A DNA stretch of 38,521 bases from an uncultured Alphaproteobacteria bacterium (GCA_937919435.1 CALFRR010000030.1:1-38521), one strand, 5' to 3'. Counted from the stretch's first letter, positions 1-8,840 are shown. The notes: a model not told the origin generated them from the sequence alone. Numbers and translations: made by a program.

Positions 1-666
1 CCGGATCGCGCCTTCGGCGGCGAGGGCGAGCAGCGCCTTGCGGGTGCAGCCGGGCAGGATGGCGTTGGAGTTCGGCCGGGTCACCACGGTGCCGTCGGCG
101 GTCACGATGAAGGCGGACGACGATCCACCCTCGGTGACGAAGCCGTCGCGCACCATCCAGGCCTCGTAGCAACCGGCTTCCGCCGCCGCCTGCTTGGCCA
201 GCACCTGGGCGAGCAGCGACACGCTCTTGATGTCGCAGCGCGCCCAGCGCAGATCCGGAACCGACTTCACCCGAATGCCGGTCGCGGCGTTCGGCGAGGC
301 GACGATCTCCTTCGTCTGCGTGAACATGAACAGCGTCGGCTTCGGCGCCGCCGGGAAGCCGAACTCGCGTTCCGCCGGTCCGCGGGTCACCTGCATGTAG
401 ACGACGCCGTTGACGAGACCGTTGCGGGTGATCAGTTCCTTCTGGATCTCGATCAGCCGCTCGAGCGTCACCGGCAGGGCGAGCGAGATCTCGCCGACCG
501 ACCGCACCAGACGGGCGAGGTGGCTGTCGTTGTCGACCAGCCCACCGTCGAGCACGGCCGACACCTCGTAGATGCCGTCGCCGAAGACGAAGCCGCGGTC
601 GAGAGCGGACACGCGGCATTCGCCGAGGGGCAGGAACTCACCGTCGAGATAAGCGATACGAGTCAC
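1..666 (-). CDS. D-amino acid aminotransferase (class IV PLP), C-terminus beyond the window
   Basis: This is a PLP-dependent fold-type IV aminotransferase, most like D-alanine aminotransferase, which interconverts D-amino acids and 2-oxo acids in the cytoplasm. The visible 222 codons begin MTRIAYLDGEFLPLGECRVS, followed by DRGFVFGDGIYE, the family's N-terminal hallmark. The motif RCDIKS carries the expected Schiff-base lysine at residue 147, and EGGSSSA further on matches the cofactor-phosphate region. The family is usually about 285 residues, so roughly 60 are lost at the left edge. I chose the GTG at 666 because a GAGGAG ribosome-binding site lies 6 bases upstream and the family N-terminus starts there. 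It is the last gene of a minus-strand run; a 295-base gap separates it from the SapC gene, so co-transcription is uncertain. A branched-chain or aminodeoxychorismate-type class IV enzyme is possible, but RCDIKS favours the D-amino acid group. Confidence 0.88.
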   Translation of the reverse strand, partial: MTRIAYLDGEFLPLGECRVSALDRGFVFGDGIYEVSAVLDGGLVDNDSHLARLVRSVGEISLALPVTLERLIEIQKELITRNGLVNGVVYMQVTRGPAEREFGFPAAPKPTLFMFTQTKEIVASPNAATGIRVKSVPDLRWARCDIKSVSLLAQVLAKQAAAEAGCYEAWMVRDGFVTEGGSSSAFIVTADGTVVTRPNSNAILPGCTRKALLALAAEGAIR

Positions 667-961
667 GGAGATCTCCTCGAAGAAACGAAGGGACGGAGCC
701 CGGGAGAGGCGCGTCGAGCGCCGTCGATGATCGGATCCTCACGAAGGGTGGCCGCCGTTGCCGGCACGACCGATCGTCGAAGACAGGCGAACGTCGCGAT
801 CGCGCGGGTCGAACGAGCCGTTCGCTCGGGGAAGACCGAGGACCATGTCCGAAGACCTCGGTATACCGTCTGGGGGCGGTCCGGCAGACCGCGGGAACGC
901 GGATCCGCCATGCACGATCGCGCGCCGCGCCCCATCGCTGAGCACAGAGCTCGCCGGCGGC
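667..961. other. Intergenic region with one candidate hairpin
   Basis: This 295-base stretch has no convincing coding sequence; the open frames in it are arginine- and proline-rich and lack family features. It contains an inverted repeat, ACCGAGG at 835-841 and CCTCGGT at 856-862, with a 14-base loop. The repeat lies downstream of the SapC gene on the minus strand and could help end that transcript. There is no U-tract, so a rho-independent terminator is not supported. A promoter for the aminotransferase gene could also lie here, but I could not identify one. Confidence 0.4.
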
Positions 962-1690
962 TCAGAGCCCCGGCGACGATGCGGCGGCACCGAGCAGGCC
1001 GTCGAAGTTCTTCAGCGACCAGAGGTGGAGGTGGATCGCCTCGAGCACGCCGGCGGCCATCAGCCGTTTCAGCACCTCCCCGTCGAGCGCCGCCAGGCGC
1101 TTGCGATCGACCATGAAGAAGCCGTCGAGAACCCGGGTCGAGCCGTCGGGGAAGTTCAGCGTGGTGCGGGCCTCCTCGAACAGGCCCAGTTCGGCGAGGA
1201 GCCGCATCAGATCTCCGGTGCGGTCGAACTCCGTCCGGCAGTTGCGGGCGAACTCGAGCATCTCCCGGGCGAAGGCGGACACCGTTCCGTCGTCGGCGAA
1301 GATCCGGGTGCCGGTGGCACCGGTCGGGTCGATGCCGGCGAAGGCCTCGTCGATGCACAGGACGAGATCGTCGCCGCCCGCCATCGGCGACAACACGAAG
1401 GGATAACGCCGCGCGAAGGCCGGGACATAGGTGCCGACCCAACGGCCGGCGGCGTCGAGCCGGGTGTTGCGGTCGAACCCGAGCACCGCCGCCGGCAGCA
1501 GCGTGCCGCCGTCGCGCACGAAGACGATCGGCAGGGTCCGCGCCGCCGCCTCGAACTCGACGAAGGCGAGCGGCAGGGCGCGCGTCTCGGCGGCGAAGGA
1601 ATAGTCGGCGTCGCGCCGGACGGCCCAGGTCGCATGCCGATCGCGGGCGAGCGGTACGATCCGCTCGTAGAAGAGGAGTTGCTTCGCCAT
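962..1690 (-). CDS. SapC family protein
   Basis: This 242-residue protein matches the SapC family (PF07277) in length and pattern. It has an N-terminal FYERIVPL segment, a central YVPAFARRYPF block, CIDEAF, and a C-terminal DGFFMVDRKRL and LWSLKNFDGLL region. The name comes from a Campylobacter surface-layer locus; the biochemical role in alphaproteobacteria is not established. No signal peptide or membrane segment is apparent, so it is probably cytoplasmic. It lies 87 bases downstream of the HlyD-type adaptor on the same strand, which suggests a shared transcript with the type I secretion genes, though a 7-bp inverted repeat (1744-1750 with 1769-1775) sits between them. The start at 1690 begins the conserved N-terminus; the ribosome-binding site is weak. 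Confidence 0.8.
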   Translation of the reverse strand: MAKQLLFYERIVPLARDRHATWAVRRDADYSFAAETRALPLAFVEFEAAARTLPIVFVRDGGTLLPAAVLGFDRNTRLDAAGRWVGTYVPAFARRYPFVLSPMAGGDDLVLCIDEAFAGIDPTGATGTRIFADDGTVSAFAREMLEFARNCRTEFDRTGDLMRLLAELGLFEEARTTLNFPDGSTRVLDGFFMVDRKRLAALDGEVLKRLMAAGVLEAIHLHLWSLKNFDGLLGAAASSPGL

Positions 1691-1743
1691 GATGCCGCCC
1701 GGTGGGAGAAGGTCGCGGCACGACGCGCCGCCGGCGCATCATA

Positions 1744-1775
1744 GACCGCGCCCGAACGGCCGACCAGCCGCGGTC
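1744..1775 (-). repeat. Inverted repeat between hlyD-like and SapC genes
   Basis: GACCGCG at 1744-1750 pairs with CGCGGTC at 1769-1775 across an 18-base loop. It lies just downstream of the adaptor gene's stop codon on the minus strand. No U-tract follows, so if it affects transcription it is probably a weak or rho-assisted signal, or a transcript-stabilising stem. Confidence 0.3.
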
Positions 1776-1777
1776 GC

Positions 1778-3163
1778 TCAGCGTTCGCGGCCGATCCGAT
1801 GGAAGGAATCGATCAGCGGCTTCAGCAGATAGGACAGTGCCGAGCGGCTCTCGGTGCGCATGTGGACCTCGACCGGCATGCCCGGGACCACCTTCGCCCC
1901 GCCGATGCGCGCCAACTGATCCTCGGGCAGCGAGGCACGGATCAGGAAGTCCTGGACCCCGTCCTTCTCCTGCACGACGTTGGCGCCGACCCGGGTGACC
2001 AGACCGTGGAGTTCCGGCGTGGTCCGCTGATTGAGCGCGGTGAGGCGCAGGAAGGCGTTCTGGCCGATGAAGACCTGATCGATCTGCCGCGGCGAGACCT
2101 TCGCCTCGACCGCCAGCGTCTGGTCGACCGGCACGATCTGGGCGATGACGTCGCGCGGGCCGATCACGCCGCCGACGGTGTGGACCGCGAGCTGATGGAC
2201 GATGCCGGCCTGCGGCGCCCGCACGTCGATCCGGCGGATGCGGTCCCGGGCGGCGATCAGCCGTTCCTCGAGATCGCCGATCTTGCCCTGGACTTCGCGC
2301 AGATCGCGCAGAACCTCGGTACGCGCGTCCTGATCGAGCTGCAGGATCTGCAGTTCCGTCTCGGCGATCCGCCCCTTCGACTGGGCCGAGGCGGAATGGA
2401 GCTGCTCGGCCTCGCCGAGCAGTCTGGCCTCGTCGCGGTTGAGCGCGCTGAGCCGGGTCACCGGGAGAAGCTTCTTGGTGACCAGTTCCTGGACGCCGAC
2501 CTTCTCCTCCGCGATGTAGCCGAGCTCCTTGCGCTTCGCCCGCTGCTGACCGTCGGTCCCGGCGATCTGTTCCTTGAGCTGGGCGATGCGCTCGCGGAAC
2601 TGCGCCTTCTGGCCCTCGCGCCCCTTGATGCGCGACTGGAACAGGCGCTGCTCTTCGGCGACGATCCTCGCCACCACCGGATCTCCGGCACGCGCCAGGA
2701 AGACATCGGGGAAGGTGATCTCGGGGCGGCCGTCGCGCTCGGCCTCGAGCCGGCTGCGCATCCCCACCGCCTCGTCGAGCTGCTTCTGCACCAGCGCGAG
2801 GTTGGCGCGCTCGACGGTCTCGTCGAGCCGGACGATCAGATCGCCCTCCGCGACCCGCTGCCCGTCGACCACCGCGACCTCGCCGATGACGCCGCCGTTC
2901 GGGTGCTGCACCAACTTCACTTCGGAATCGACGACGACCAGACCGTTGGCGACCACCGCTCCCTCGAGGTCGGCGATCGCCGCCCAGCCTCCGAGGCCGA
3001 AGACGAACAGGACGACGAGCATCAGCCCCTTGGCCTGCTCGCGGCGGAGCGCCCGCCGGGTCGGGGTCGGCGGTTCCCGGCGGGTCGTCGCACGCGCCAC
3101 GGCCCTTCCTTCGCCCGAGACGAGCGCCCGATCGGACGGCGGCCGGCTGGTCGCTGGCATCAT
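1778..3163 (-). CDS. HlyD-type periplasmic adaptor of type I secretion (first copy)
   Basis: This 461-residue membrane fusion protein would link an inner-membrane ABC exporter to a TolC-like outer-membrane channel. The N-terminus is basic and cytoplasmic, followed by one membrane segment at about residues 46-66. An EVKLVQHPNGGVIGEV motif then marks the first lipoyl half. A long coiled-coil region covers about residues 120-320, and the second lipoyl half (RAPQAGIVHQLAVHTVGGVI) follows. The C-terminus, GMPVEVHMRTESRSALSYLL, is typical of HlyD/PrtE/PrsE. The start at 3163 overlaps the stop of the upstream ABC gene as ATGA, so the two are translationally coupled. An open frame continues upstream, but only inside the ABC gene. 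It is paralogous to the adaptor at 15932-17260. The outer-membrane partner is not in the window. Confidence 0.93.
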   Translation of the reverse strand: MMPATSRPPSDRALVSGEGRAVARATTRREPPTPTRRALRREQAKGLMLVVLFVFGLGGWAAIADLEGAVVANGLVVVDSEVKLVQHPNGGVIGEVAVVDGQRVAEGDLIVRLDETVERANLALVQKQLDEAVGMRSRLEAERDGRPEITFPDVFLARAGDPVVARIVAEEQRLFQSRIKGREGQKAQFRERIAQLKEQIAGTDGQQRAKRKELGYIAEEKVGVQELVTKKLLPVTRLSALNRDEARLLGEAEQLHSASAQSKGRIAETELQILQLDQDARTEVLRDLREVQGKIGDLEERLIAARDRIRRIDVRAPQAGIVHQLAVHTVGGVIGPRDVIAQIVPVDQTLAVEAKVSPRQIDQVFIGQNAFLRLTALNQRTTPELHGLVTRVGANVVQEKDGVQDFLIRASLPEDQLARIGGAKVVPGMPVEVHMRTESRSALSYLLKPLIDSFHRIGRER

Positions 3164-4929
3164 TCGGCCGTCTCCTCTTCGACGTCGGCGGGCCGGCGCT
3201 CCCCCTTCTCGATCGCCGCCACCGGCCGCTCCTTCTGCGGCTGCCCGGTGGTCAACTGGATCATCTGGTCCTTGGGGCCGAAGCCCTGCAGGCGACCGGC
3301 GTTCATCACCGCGATCTTGTTGACCGCGACCAGCGCGCTCGGCCGATGGGCGACGACGACGACGATGCCGCCGCGCATCCGGATGCCCTGGAGCGCATAG
3401 GTCAGGGCGCTGTCGCCCTCCATGTCGAGGTTGGAGTTCGGCTCGTCGAGAACGACCAGGAACGGGTTGCCGAAGAGCGCACGGGCGAGACCGATGCGCT
3501 GGCGCTGGCCGGCCGAGAGCAGCGTGCCGCCTTCGCCGATCTGCGTGTCGTAGCCCTGGGGCAGCCGCTGGATCAGACCATGGACGTTGGCGTCGGTGGC
3601 GGCGGCGACGATGTCGGCGGGATCGGCATCGTCGCGGAAGCGGGCGATGTTCTGAGCCACCGTTCCGGCGAACAGCTCGCAGTCCTGCGGCAGATAGCCG
3701 ATGTGGCGGCCGAGCGTCTCGTTGTCCCAATGGTCGATCGCCGAGCCGTCGAGCCGCACCTTGCCGCGCAGCGGCTGCCAGACGCCGACCAGGGTCCGCA
3801 CCAGGGTCGACTTGCCAGCCGAACTCGGTCCGATGATGCCGAGGCCGTCGCCGGCCACCAGACCGAAGGAGACATCGTGGATGACCGGCCGATTCTCGCC
3901 CGGCGGTGCGCAGGACACGCCCTCGACGGTCAGCCGCTGGCGCGGCTCCGGCAGTTCCATCCGCTCGGGCTCTTCCTGGAAGTGGCCGAGCAGCATGTCC
4001 AGGCGTTCACGGGCCTGACGGGCGGCGGTGAAGCCGCGCCAGTTGGCGATGGCGATCTCGATCGGCGCGAGGGCGCGGGCGGTGGCGATGGTCCCGGCGA
4101 TGATGCTGCCGGCGGCGATGTCGCCCTCGATCACCAGAAAGGCACCGAACCCGAGCGCCGCCGACTGGAGGACGTAACGGATCACCTTGGACAGGCCGGC
4201 GAGCAGGTTGCCGACGTCCTGGGCGGCGAGCGCCCGGTCGTTGGCACCGGCGTTCATCGTGGCCCAGCGTTCGCCGAACACCGCCTTCATGCCCATCGCA
4301 TGGAGGACCTCGGCATTACGTCGGCAGGACTCGGCGAAGACCATCCGCCGCGAACTCTCGTAGGCCGCGAGCTTGGCGGGTTCGCGCCCGAGGCGGTCGG
4401 CGATCACGGTCAGGACGACCATGGTCACCGAGCCGACCGCCGCCAGCAGGCAGAGCCACGGGCTCAACACGAACAGGAAGATCAGGAAGACCGGGATCCA
4501 CGGCAGATCGAGCACCGCGGTCGGACCGCTGCTGGCCAGGAACTGCCGGATCGCTTCGAGGTCGCGCAAGGGGAGGTTGCCCTCGGCGCCGGTGCGATGG
4601 CGGATCGGCAGATCGACGACGATCCGGAAGACCCGAGGGCCGATCACCTCGTCGAAGTGGACGGCGAGGCGTTGGAGGATGCGGGCGCGGTGGAGGTCGA
4701 TCGCTCCCTGGAAGGCGTAGGCGACGACGACCAGCACCGACAGAGCCGCGAGGGTCGCCAGACTGTGGCTGCCGAGCACCCGGTCGTAGACCTGGAGCAT
4801 GTAGACCGAACTGGTCAGCGCGAGAACGTTCACCACGGCCGAGAGCACCGAGAGCGAGAGGAAGATCCCCTTCAGCCCCCAGATCTCGCCCATGATCTCA
4901 GAACGTTTCTTGTCCGCGGCCTCGGCCAT
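3160..4929 (-). CDS. Type I secretion ABC transporter, permease-ATPase fusion (first copy)
   Basis: This 589-residue half-transporter of the PrtD/PrsD type would energise export of a protein with a C-terminal secretion signal. Membrane segments start at about residue 20 and are followed by the family motif VYMLQVYDRVLGS. The nucleotide-binding domain has Walker A GPSSAGKST near residue 366, the signature LSAGQRQRIGLARA near 469, Walker B VVLDEPNSNLD near 490 and the H-loop VVVAHR. The signature reads LSAGQ instead of LSGGQ, a conservative change that the second copy (14058-15935) does not share. There is no N-terminal C39 peptidase domain, so leader-peptide processing is not expected. It is coupled to the downstream adaptor by an ATGA overlap. 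Its 200-base upstream region has two sets of direct repeats. Confidence 0.93.
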   Translation of the reverse strand: MAEAADKKRSEIMGEIWGLKGIFLSLSVLSAVVNVLALTSSVYMLQVYDRVLGSHSLATLAALSVLVVVAYAFQGAIDLHRARILQRLAVHFDEVIGPRVFRIVVDLPIRHRTGAEGNLPLRDLEAIRQFLASSGPTAVLDLPWIPVFLIFLFVLSPWLCLLAAVGSVTMVVLTVIADRLGREPAKLAAYESSRRMVFAESCRRNAEVLHAMGMKAVFGERWATMNAGANDRALAAQDVGNLLAGLSKVIRYVLQSAALGFGAFLVIEGDIAAGSIIAGTIATARALAPIEIAIANWRGFTAARQARERLDMLLGHFQEEPERMELPEPRQRLTVEGVSCAPPGENRPVIHDVSFGLVAGDGLGIIGPSSAGKSTLVRTLVGVWQPLRGKVRLDGSAIDHWDNETLGRHIGYLPQDCELFAGTVAQNIARFRDDADPADIVAAATDANVHGLIQRLPQGYDTQIGEGGTLLSAGQRQRIGLARALFGNPFLVVLDEPNSNLDMEGDSALTYALQGIRMRGGIVVVVAHRPSALVAVNKIAVMNAGRLQGFGPKDQMIQLTTGQPQKERPVAAIEKGERRPADVEEETAE

Positions 4930-5129
4930 CAGATCCGACGATCCTCTTCTCTCATTCGACCGCTTCCTCTCGGTCCGCCACCGGCGGCACGACCTCCACC
5001 GCTTTCGCGGAAACTCGTGACGCTACGTACATAGTTAACCGAATCCGACCACGAAGGACACACTTCGCGGAAACCGAATGCAATCAGGGTTAAGTGATGA
5101 CGGCGCGCACGCGGATCACCACGACCACG
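4930..5129 (-). promoter_or_regulatory. Upstream region of first type I secretion operon, with direct repeats
   Basis: This 200-base region between the Wzy-like gene and the ABC exporter gene should hold the exporter promoter if the operon has its own. The 11-mer TTCGCGGAAAC occurs at 5004-5014 and again at 5064-5074, exactly 60 bases apart. AACCGAAT occurs at 5037-5044 and 5072-5079. Between the 11-mers is an AT-richer patch containing CTACGTACA (5023-5031); its complement, TGTACGTAG, also appears upstream of the RTX lyase gene at 18697-18705. Paired direct repeats of this kind are typical of activator or repressor sites. No clear -35/-10 pair was found, and the regulator is unknown. Confidence 0.45.
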
Positions 5130-6503
5130 TTACTTCGAGAGGCGGCGCCGGACGAACAGCGGCACGGTCGATCGGGTCGGCAGGGTCTTCAGGTAGGTCG
5201 CCTGGAACAACGGGTAGAGATACCAGAACATGAAGTCCGCCTGTAACGGCCCATCATTGTGATAAAATATATGAACCAGATACGGCACCAGACCGAGCGC
5301 GAAAATTCGATTCCTCCACAACAACAACCCTACGAACACGAAGCATGGCAACACGAGAAAGCCATTCTTGTTCAAGACCATGAGATAATAATTGTGCAAG
5401 GCGTGAATCATGATGGCTTCCGGATTCTCCAAATTCTGCACGTCCTGCCAATGTAGCCACCAATATTGCGTACTGTCGAAGTTCAAGCCGTAACCGAAGG
5501 GGTTGTCGAAGAAGAGAAGGATTCCGAAGAGGCGCAACGCGGTACGCCCTTCGGACGACGAATTCTCGGTATTGAGAACCCGCAGACCCAAGCTCTGGAG
5601 CAACTCGAGCAGCACGTCGCCGAACAACACGACCGCGGCAGCGCCGAGACCGATCAGAACGGCGGTCCAGGGAGCCCGCTTCACCAGGAAGAAGAACAGG
5701 AACACCGCCATCCCCAGTATCGGCGACCGGTTGCCGGAAGCGACGCAACCGACCAGCCCGACGGCGAAGACGATCCACAACGGCCAGAAATCCCCACGGA
5801 CCACCCTCTGCTCGCCGTAGCGGAAGATCGAATAGGCATAGAATGCCGCGAACGCGATACAGATCTGCGTCCCGAGATGAACCGGCGTATAGGACAGTCC
5901 GAGCGCCCTGTATCGCACGTCGTGCCAGAACATTTCCTCGGTTATACTCTGCGGCTGCAATGATTGAAGAAAAAGATACGCCTGCCATGCCGGCTCGAAT
6001 CCAAGGAATTGCAAGATGGCCACAACGGCAGACAGGAATATGGTTACAACGAATACATAAACGACAGTGTTGACGCCGCAGACACAGTAGAGCATGTAGC
6101 CGATCAGGATCCCGAAGACGGCTTGCCCGAAGATCTCGGCGACCTGTTGGAGGACGACGCCGGCCTCGATCCCGTTGGCGAAGCTGACGACGGTCGCCAA
6201 CACCGCGGCCGCCAGGATGAAGCCGATCGCCTTGCGATGCAGCCAGACGGCATCCGACAACAGTCGCGGCCGGACCGCCCAGATCACCACGAATGCCGCC
6301 AGAGTGAACATCACGCGGACCGGCAACGGACCGACACCGAGACGGACGAGGTAGATCGACAGGGCCATGTTGGCGGAGAAGAGGCCGGTGATCAGAATCC
6401 GCAAGGGCGCGGAGAAGCCCATCGCCTCCTCCGGCCGCAGCGAATGTCCACCCGGCCGCAGCCGAGGCGTCATCGTCCCGTTCGACACGTTTGCGGAGGT
6501 CAT
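5130..6503 (-). CDS. O-antigen ligase/polymerase-like membrane protein (Wzy-type, first copy)
   Basis: This 457-residue polytopic inner-membrane protein has about ten hydrophobic segments and a large loop carrying SEGRTALRLFGILLFFDNPFGYG and MIHALHNYYL. That layout (an arginine-rich start to the loop, an H-x-x-Y region, then more membrane segments) fits the O-antigen ligase/polymerase superfamily (PF04932). The likely role is polymerising repeat units on undecaprenyl-diphosphate at the periplasmic face. I chose ATG 6503 because an AGGGGAGCGGGG purine tract precedes it; a longer open frame upstream has no family character. The 5240-6100 part is visibly less GC-rich than the rest of the window, as is common for Wzy genes. 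It lies 76 bases downstream of the acyltransferase gene on the same strand. Confidence 0.75.
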   Translation of the reverse strand: MTSANVSNGTMTPRLRPGGHSLRPEEAMGFSAPLRILITGLFSANMALSIYLVRLGVGPLPVRVMFTLAAFVVIWAVRPRLLSDAVWLHRKAIGFILAAAVLATVVSFANGIEAGVVLQQVAEIFGQAVFGILIGYMLYCVCGVNTVVYVFVVTIFLSAVVAILQFLGFEPAWQAYLFLQSLQPQSITEEMFWHDVRYRALGLSYTPVHLGTQICIAFAAFYAYSIFRYGEQRVVRGDFWPLWIVFAVGLVGCVASGNRSPILGMAVFLFFFLVKRAPWTAVLIGLGAAAVVLFGDVLLELLQSLGLRVLNTENSSSEGRTALRLFGILLFFDNPFGYGLNFDSTQYWWLHWQDVQNLENPEAIMIHALHNYYLMVLNKNGFLVLPCFVFVGLLLWRNRIFALGLVPYLVHIFYHNDGPLQADFMFWYLYPLFQATYLKTLPTRSTVPLFVRRRLSK

Positions 6504-6579
6504 CGTCCCCGCTCCCCTCGCCTCTGATCGACACTTCCGAAGAGTTTCATACAACACCGACCGGAAAACCGCGACCGGA

Positions 6580-7686
6580 TCACCTGTCTGCCGCAGGGCC
6601 TCGGGCGAACCGCAGACGATCGAAGCCGATGATCGACATCGCACGATAGAGCGCGAAGGAGACCGGCCGGCGGAAACGCCATTCGACCAGGAAGGAGGCG
6701 GAGGCCGCGAGCCCGACGACGAAGACCAATGCCGAGAGGATGGCCAGATCGATCCCGATCCGCGGCGTCAGAAAGAATATCAGCGACAGGCCGATCACCT
6801 GATGGAACAGATAGATCGCATAGGAATACCGGCCAAAGAAGTACAGGACGTGACCGCCGAGCGCGGCGTCGGCGATGATCAGGGCGGTGAGAACGGTGCC
6901 GAACCGGATGGTCCCGAGCATGTTCAGATCGCCGTTGGCGCTCACCGCCATCCCGACCTGCAGAGCGCACAGAATGCCGACGAGCAACAACGGCAGTCCG
7001 AACCGTTTCTCGAAGAACAACATGCCGACCGCGAAGAACGGCATGTACTGCGTTATCAGGACGCCGTGGAGCAGACGATTCAAAATCGAATACTGCGAGC
7101 TTCCACTGACCGCCATAAGCGAAAAATCGAGCAGACTGAGGCCGATCGCCACCCAGGCGAACCTGACGGCGAAGTGCTCTCCGAAGGCGTACCGAGCCAG
7201 ACCGGCGAAGAAATAGAATTTCAACTCCACCACGATCGACCAGAAGACGCCGTCCACCCATCGAATACCGAAGTCCCCCAAGAACAGCATCGAGCCGATC
7301 AAGTCGACGACGGTGCGCCCGTGCACGTCGAAGTCGCCGGCACCGGCCGGAACGACCGGCGTCGGAACGAGCTTCGCCCAGATGAAGATCGTCGCACAGG
7401 CAAGGATGAACAGCGGCCACAGCCGCGACAAGCGTTTGGCATAGAACTCCGCGACATCCCGGCTCTGAGAGATCGTCTGCGAAATCAGATAGCCAGATAT
7501 GACAAAGAAGATATAGACGCCGAGCTTACCCGAGTAAAATTCGATCGAAGGGCGAACCGCCGACCCCATGATCTCGTGGGGTATGCGGTTCGACAGGTGA
7601 TAGTACATCACCAGAATGATCGAAAGACCGCGCCAGTACTCGATTCCGACGTTCTTCTGTGCATTGCCGGTCATCGGCTCACCCAT
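6580..7686 (-). CDS. Acyltransferase family 3 membrane protein (OafA/ExoZ-like)
   Basis: This 368-residue integral membrane protein of the acyltransferase-3 family (PF01757) transfers acetyl or other acyl groups to polysaccharide sugars. The N-terminus, IEYWRGLSIILVMYYHL, holds the conserved R and H of the first membrane helix. It is followed by GVYIFFVISGYLIS and AKRLSRLWPLF, the standard family blocks. About ten hydrophobic segments follow. An inner ATG at 7674 (MTGNAQKN) is an alternative start; neither start has a strong ribosome-binding site. Between the Wzy-like protein and the uronic acid genes, its likely job is O-acetylating the exopolysaccharide. The last ~25 residues are hydrophilic and look unrelated to activity. 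The real acyl donor and target sugar cannot be read from sequence. Confidence 0.88.
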   Translation of the reverse strand: MGEPMTGNAQKNVGIEYWRGLSIILVMYYHLSNRIPHEIMGSAVRPSIEFYSGKLGVYIFFVISGYLISQTISQSRDVAEFYAKRLSRLWPLFILACATIFIWAKLVPTPVVPAGAGDFDVHGRTVVDLIGSMLFLGDFGIRWVDGVFWSIVVELKFYFFAGLARYAFGEHFAVRFAWVAIGLSLLDFSLMAVSGSSQYSILNRLLHGVLITQYMPFFAVGMLFFEKRFGLPLLLVGILCALQVGMAVSANGDLNMLGTIRFGTVLTALIIADAALGGHVLYFFGRYSYAIYLFHQVIGLSLIFFLTPRIGIDLAILSALVFVVGLAASASFLVEWRFRRPVSFALYRAMSIIGFDRLRFARGPAADR

Positions 7687-7805
7687 CGGTCGCAGTGATT
7701 GGAGGACCCTCGACGGATCCGGCGGTCACGACACTCTTCCGAACCGCCGACGACGGAGCCGGTCCGGGCGCAGGTGAATTCCGAACGAACGCGCCTTCCG
7801 GCGCC

Positions 7806-8816
7806 TCAGATCCCCTTGTGGGCGCGATACCAGTCGACGAAGGCGGGGACGCCGACACCGATCGGGATCGACGGACGGAAGCCGGTCAGGGCCTCGAGCA
7901 GGCGATGATCGGCATAGGTCTCGCGCACGTCACCCGGCTGCATCGGCAACATGATCTTCTCGGCCGGACGACCGAGTGCCCCCTCGATCGCCTCGACGAA
8001 CTCGAGGAGACCCGCCGGCTGACCACCGGCGATGTTGACCACCCGCCACGGCGCCACCGGCGACAGGCTGTCGGACACCCCGTCGCCGGCCACCGGGTCG
8101 CCCTTCTCCGGCACCACATCGGCGAGCCGTACGATCGCCTCGACGAGATCGTCGATGTAGGTGAAGTCGCGGCGCATCTCGCCCTGACCGTAGATCTCGA
8201 TCGGCCGGCCGTCGAGGATCGCGTCGACGAACTTGAACAGCGCCATGTCGGGACGCCCCCACGGACCGTAGACCGTGAAGAAGCGGAAGCAGGTGATCGG
8301 CAGATCGAACAGATGGGCGTGCGAATGCGCCATCAGTTCCATCGACTTCTTGGTCGCCGCATAGAGCGTGATCGGCCAGTCGGCGCGGTCGGTCTCGCCG
8401 AAGGGCATCGTCTCGTTGCCGCCGTAGACCGACGAGGTCGAGGCGAGCAGGGTGTGGCGCGGCTTCAGCCGCCGCGCCACCTCGAGCAGATTGAACGAGC
8501 CGATCAGATTGGAATCGACGTAGGCGCGCGGATTCTCGATCGAATAGCGGACGCCGGCCTGCGCCGCGAGGTGGACGATGACGTCCGGTGCGGCGAGATC
8601 GGCGGCCCGGTCGAGCGCCTCGACGTCCTCGAGACGCGCCTCGATCTGGGTGAAGGCGTTCGACTTCGCCAGGACCGCGACCCGATCGCGCTTCAGTCGC
8701 GGGTCGTAGTAGGAGGTCATCGCATCGTAACCGACGACCACGTGGCCGTCCGCCAGAAGCCGCCGCGCGAGATGGAACCCGATGAATCCGGCGGTTCCGG
8801 TGACGAGAAAACGCAT
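7806..8816 (-). CDS. UDP-glucuronate 4-epimerase (NAD-dependent SDR)
   Basis: This 336-residue extended short-chain dehydrogenase would interconvert UDP-glucuronate and UDP-galacturonate in the cytoplasm. It opens with the NAD-binding motif VTGTAGFIGFHLARRL. The catalytic Y-x-x-x-K is YAATK, with Tyr152 and Lys156. SYYDPRLKRDR after the second strand, and FRFFTVYGPWGRPDMA after the catalytic helix, are the signatures of the LpsL/CapI uronate epimerase group rather than GalE. A strong GGAGGGAGAGGG ribosome-binding tract lies upstream of ATG 8816. The gene is 24 bases downstream of UDP-glucose dehydrogenase, so two consecutive steps (UDP-Glc to UDP-GlcA to UDP-GalA) are encoded in order on one transcript. 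This is the best sequence-based clue that the polymer contains galacturonate. Confidence 0.9.
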   Translation of the reverse strand: MRFLVTGTAGFIGFHLARRLLADGHVVVGYDAMTSYYDPRLKRDRVAVLAKSNAFTQIEARLEDVEALDRAADLAAPDVIVHLAAQAGVRYSIENPRAYVDSNLIGSFNLLEVARRLKPRHTLLASTSSVYGGNETMPFGETDRADWPITLYAATKKSMELMAHSHAHLFDLPITCFRFFTVYGPWGRPDMALFKFVDAILDGRPIEIYGQGEMRRDFTYIDDLVEAIVRLADVVPEKGDPVAGDGVSDSLSPVAPWRVVNIAGGQPAGLLEFVEAIEGALGRPAEKIMLPMQPGDVRETYADHRLLEALTGFRPSIPIGVGVPAFVDWYRAHKGI

Positions 8817-8840
8817 CTGGAGCCCTCTCCCTCCGGCGCG

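Noticed and set aside
5035..5095. TTAA words in the first type I secretion promoter region as CtrA sites
   Set aside because: Neither TTAA has a partner at the required 7-base spacing.
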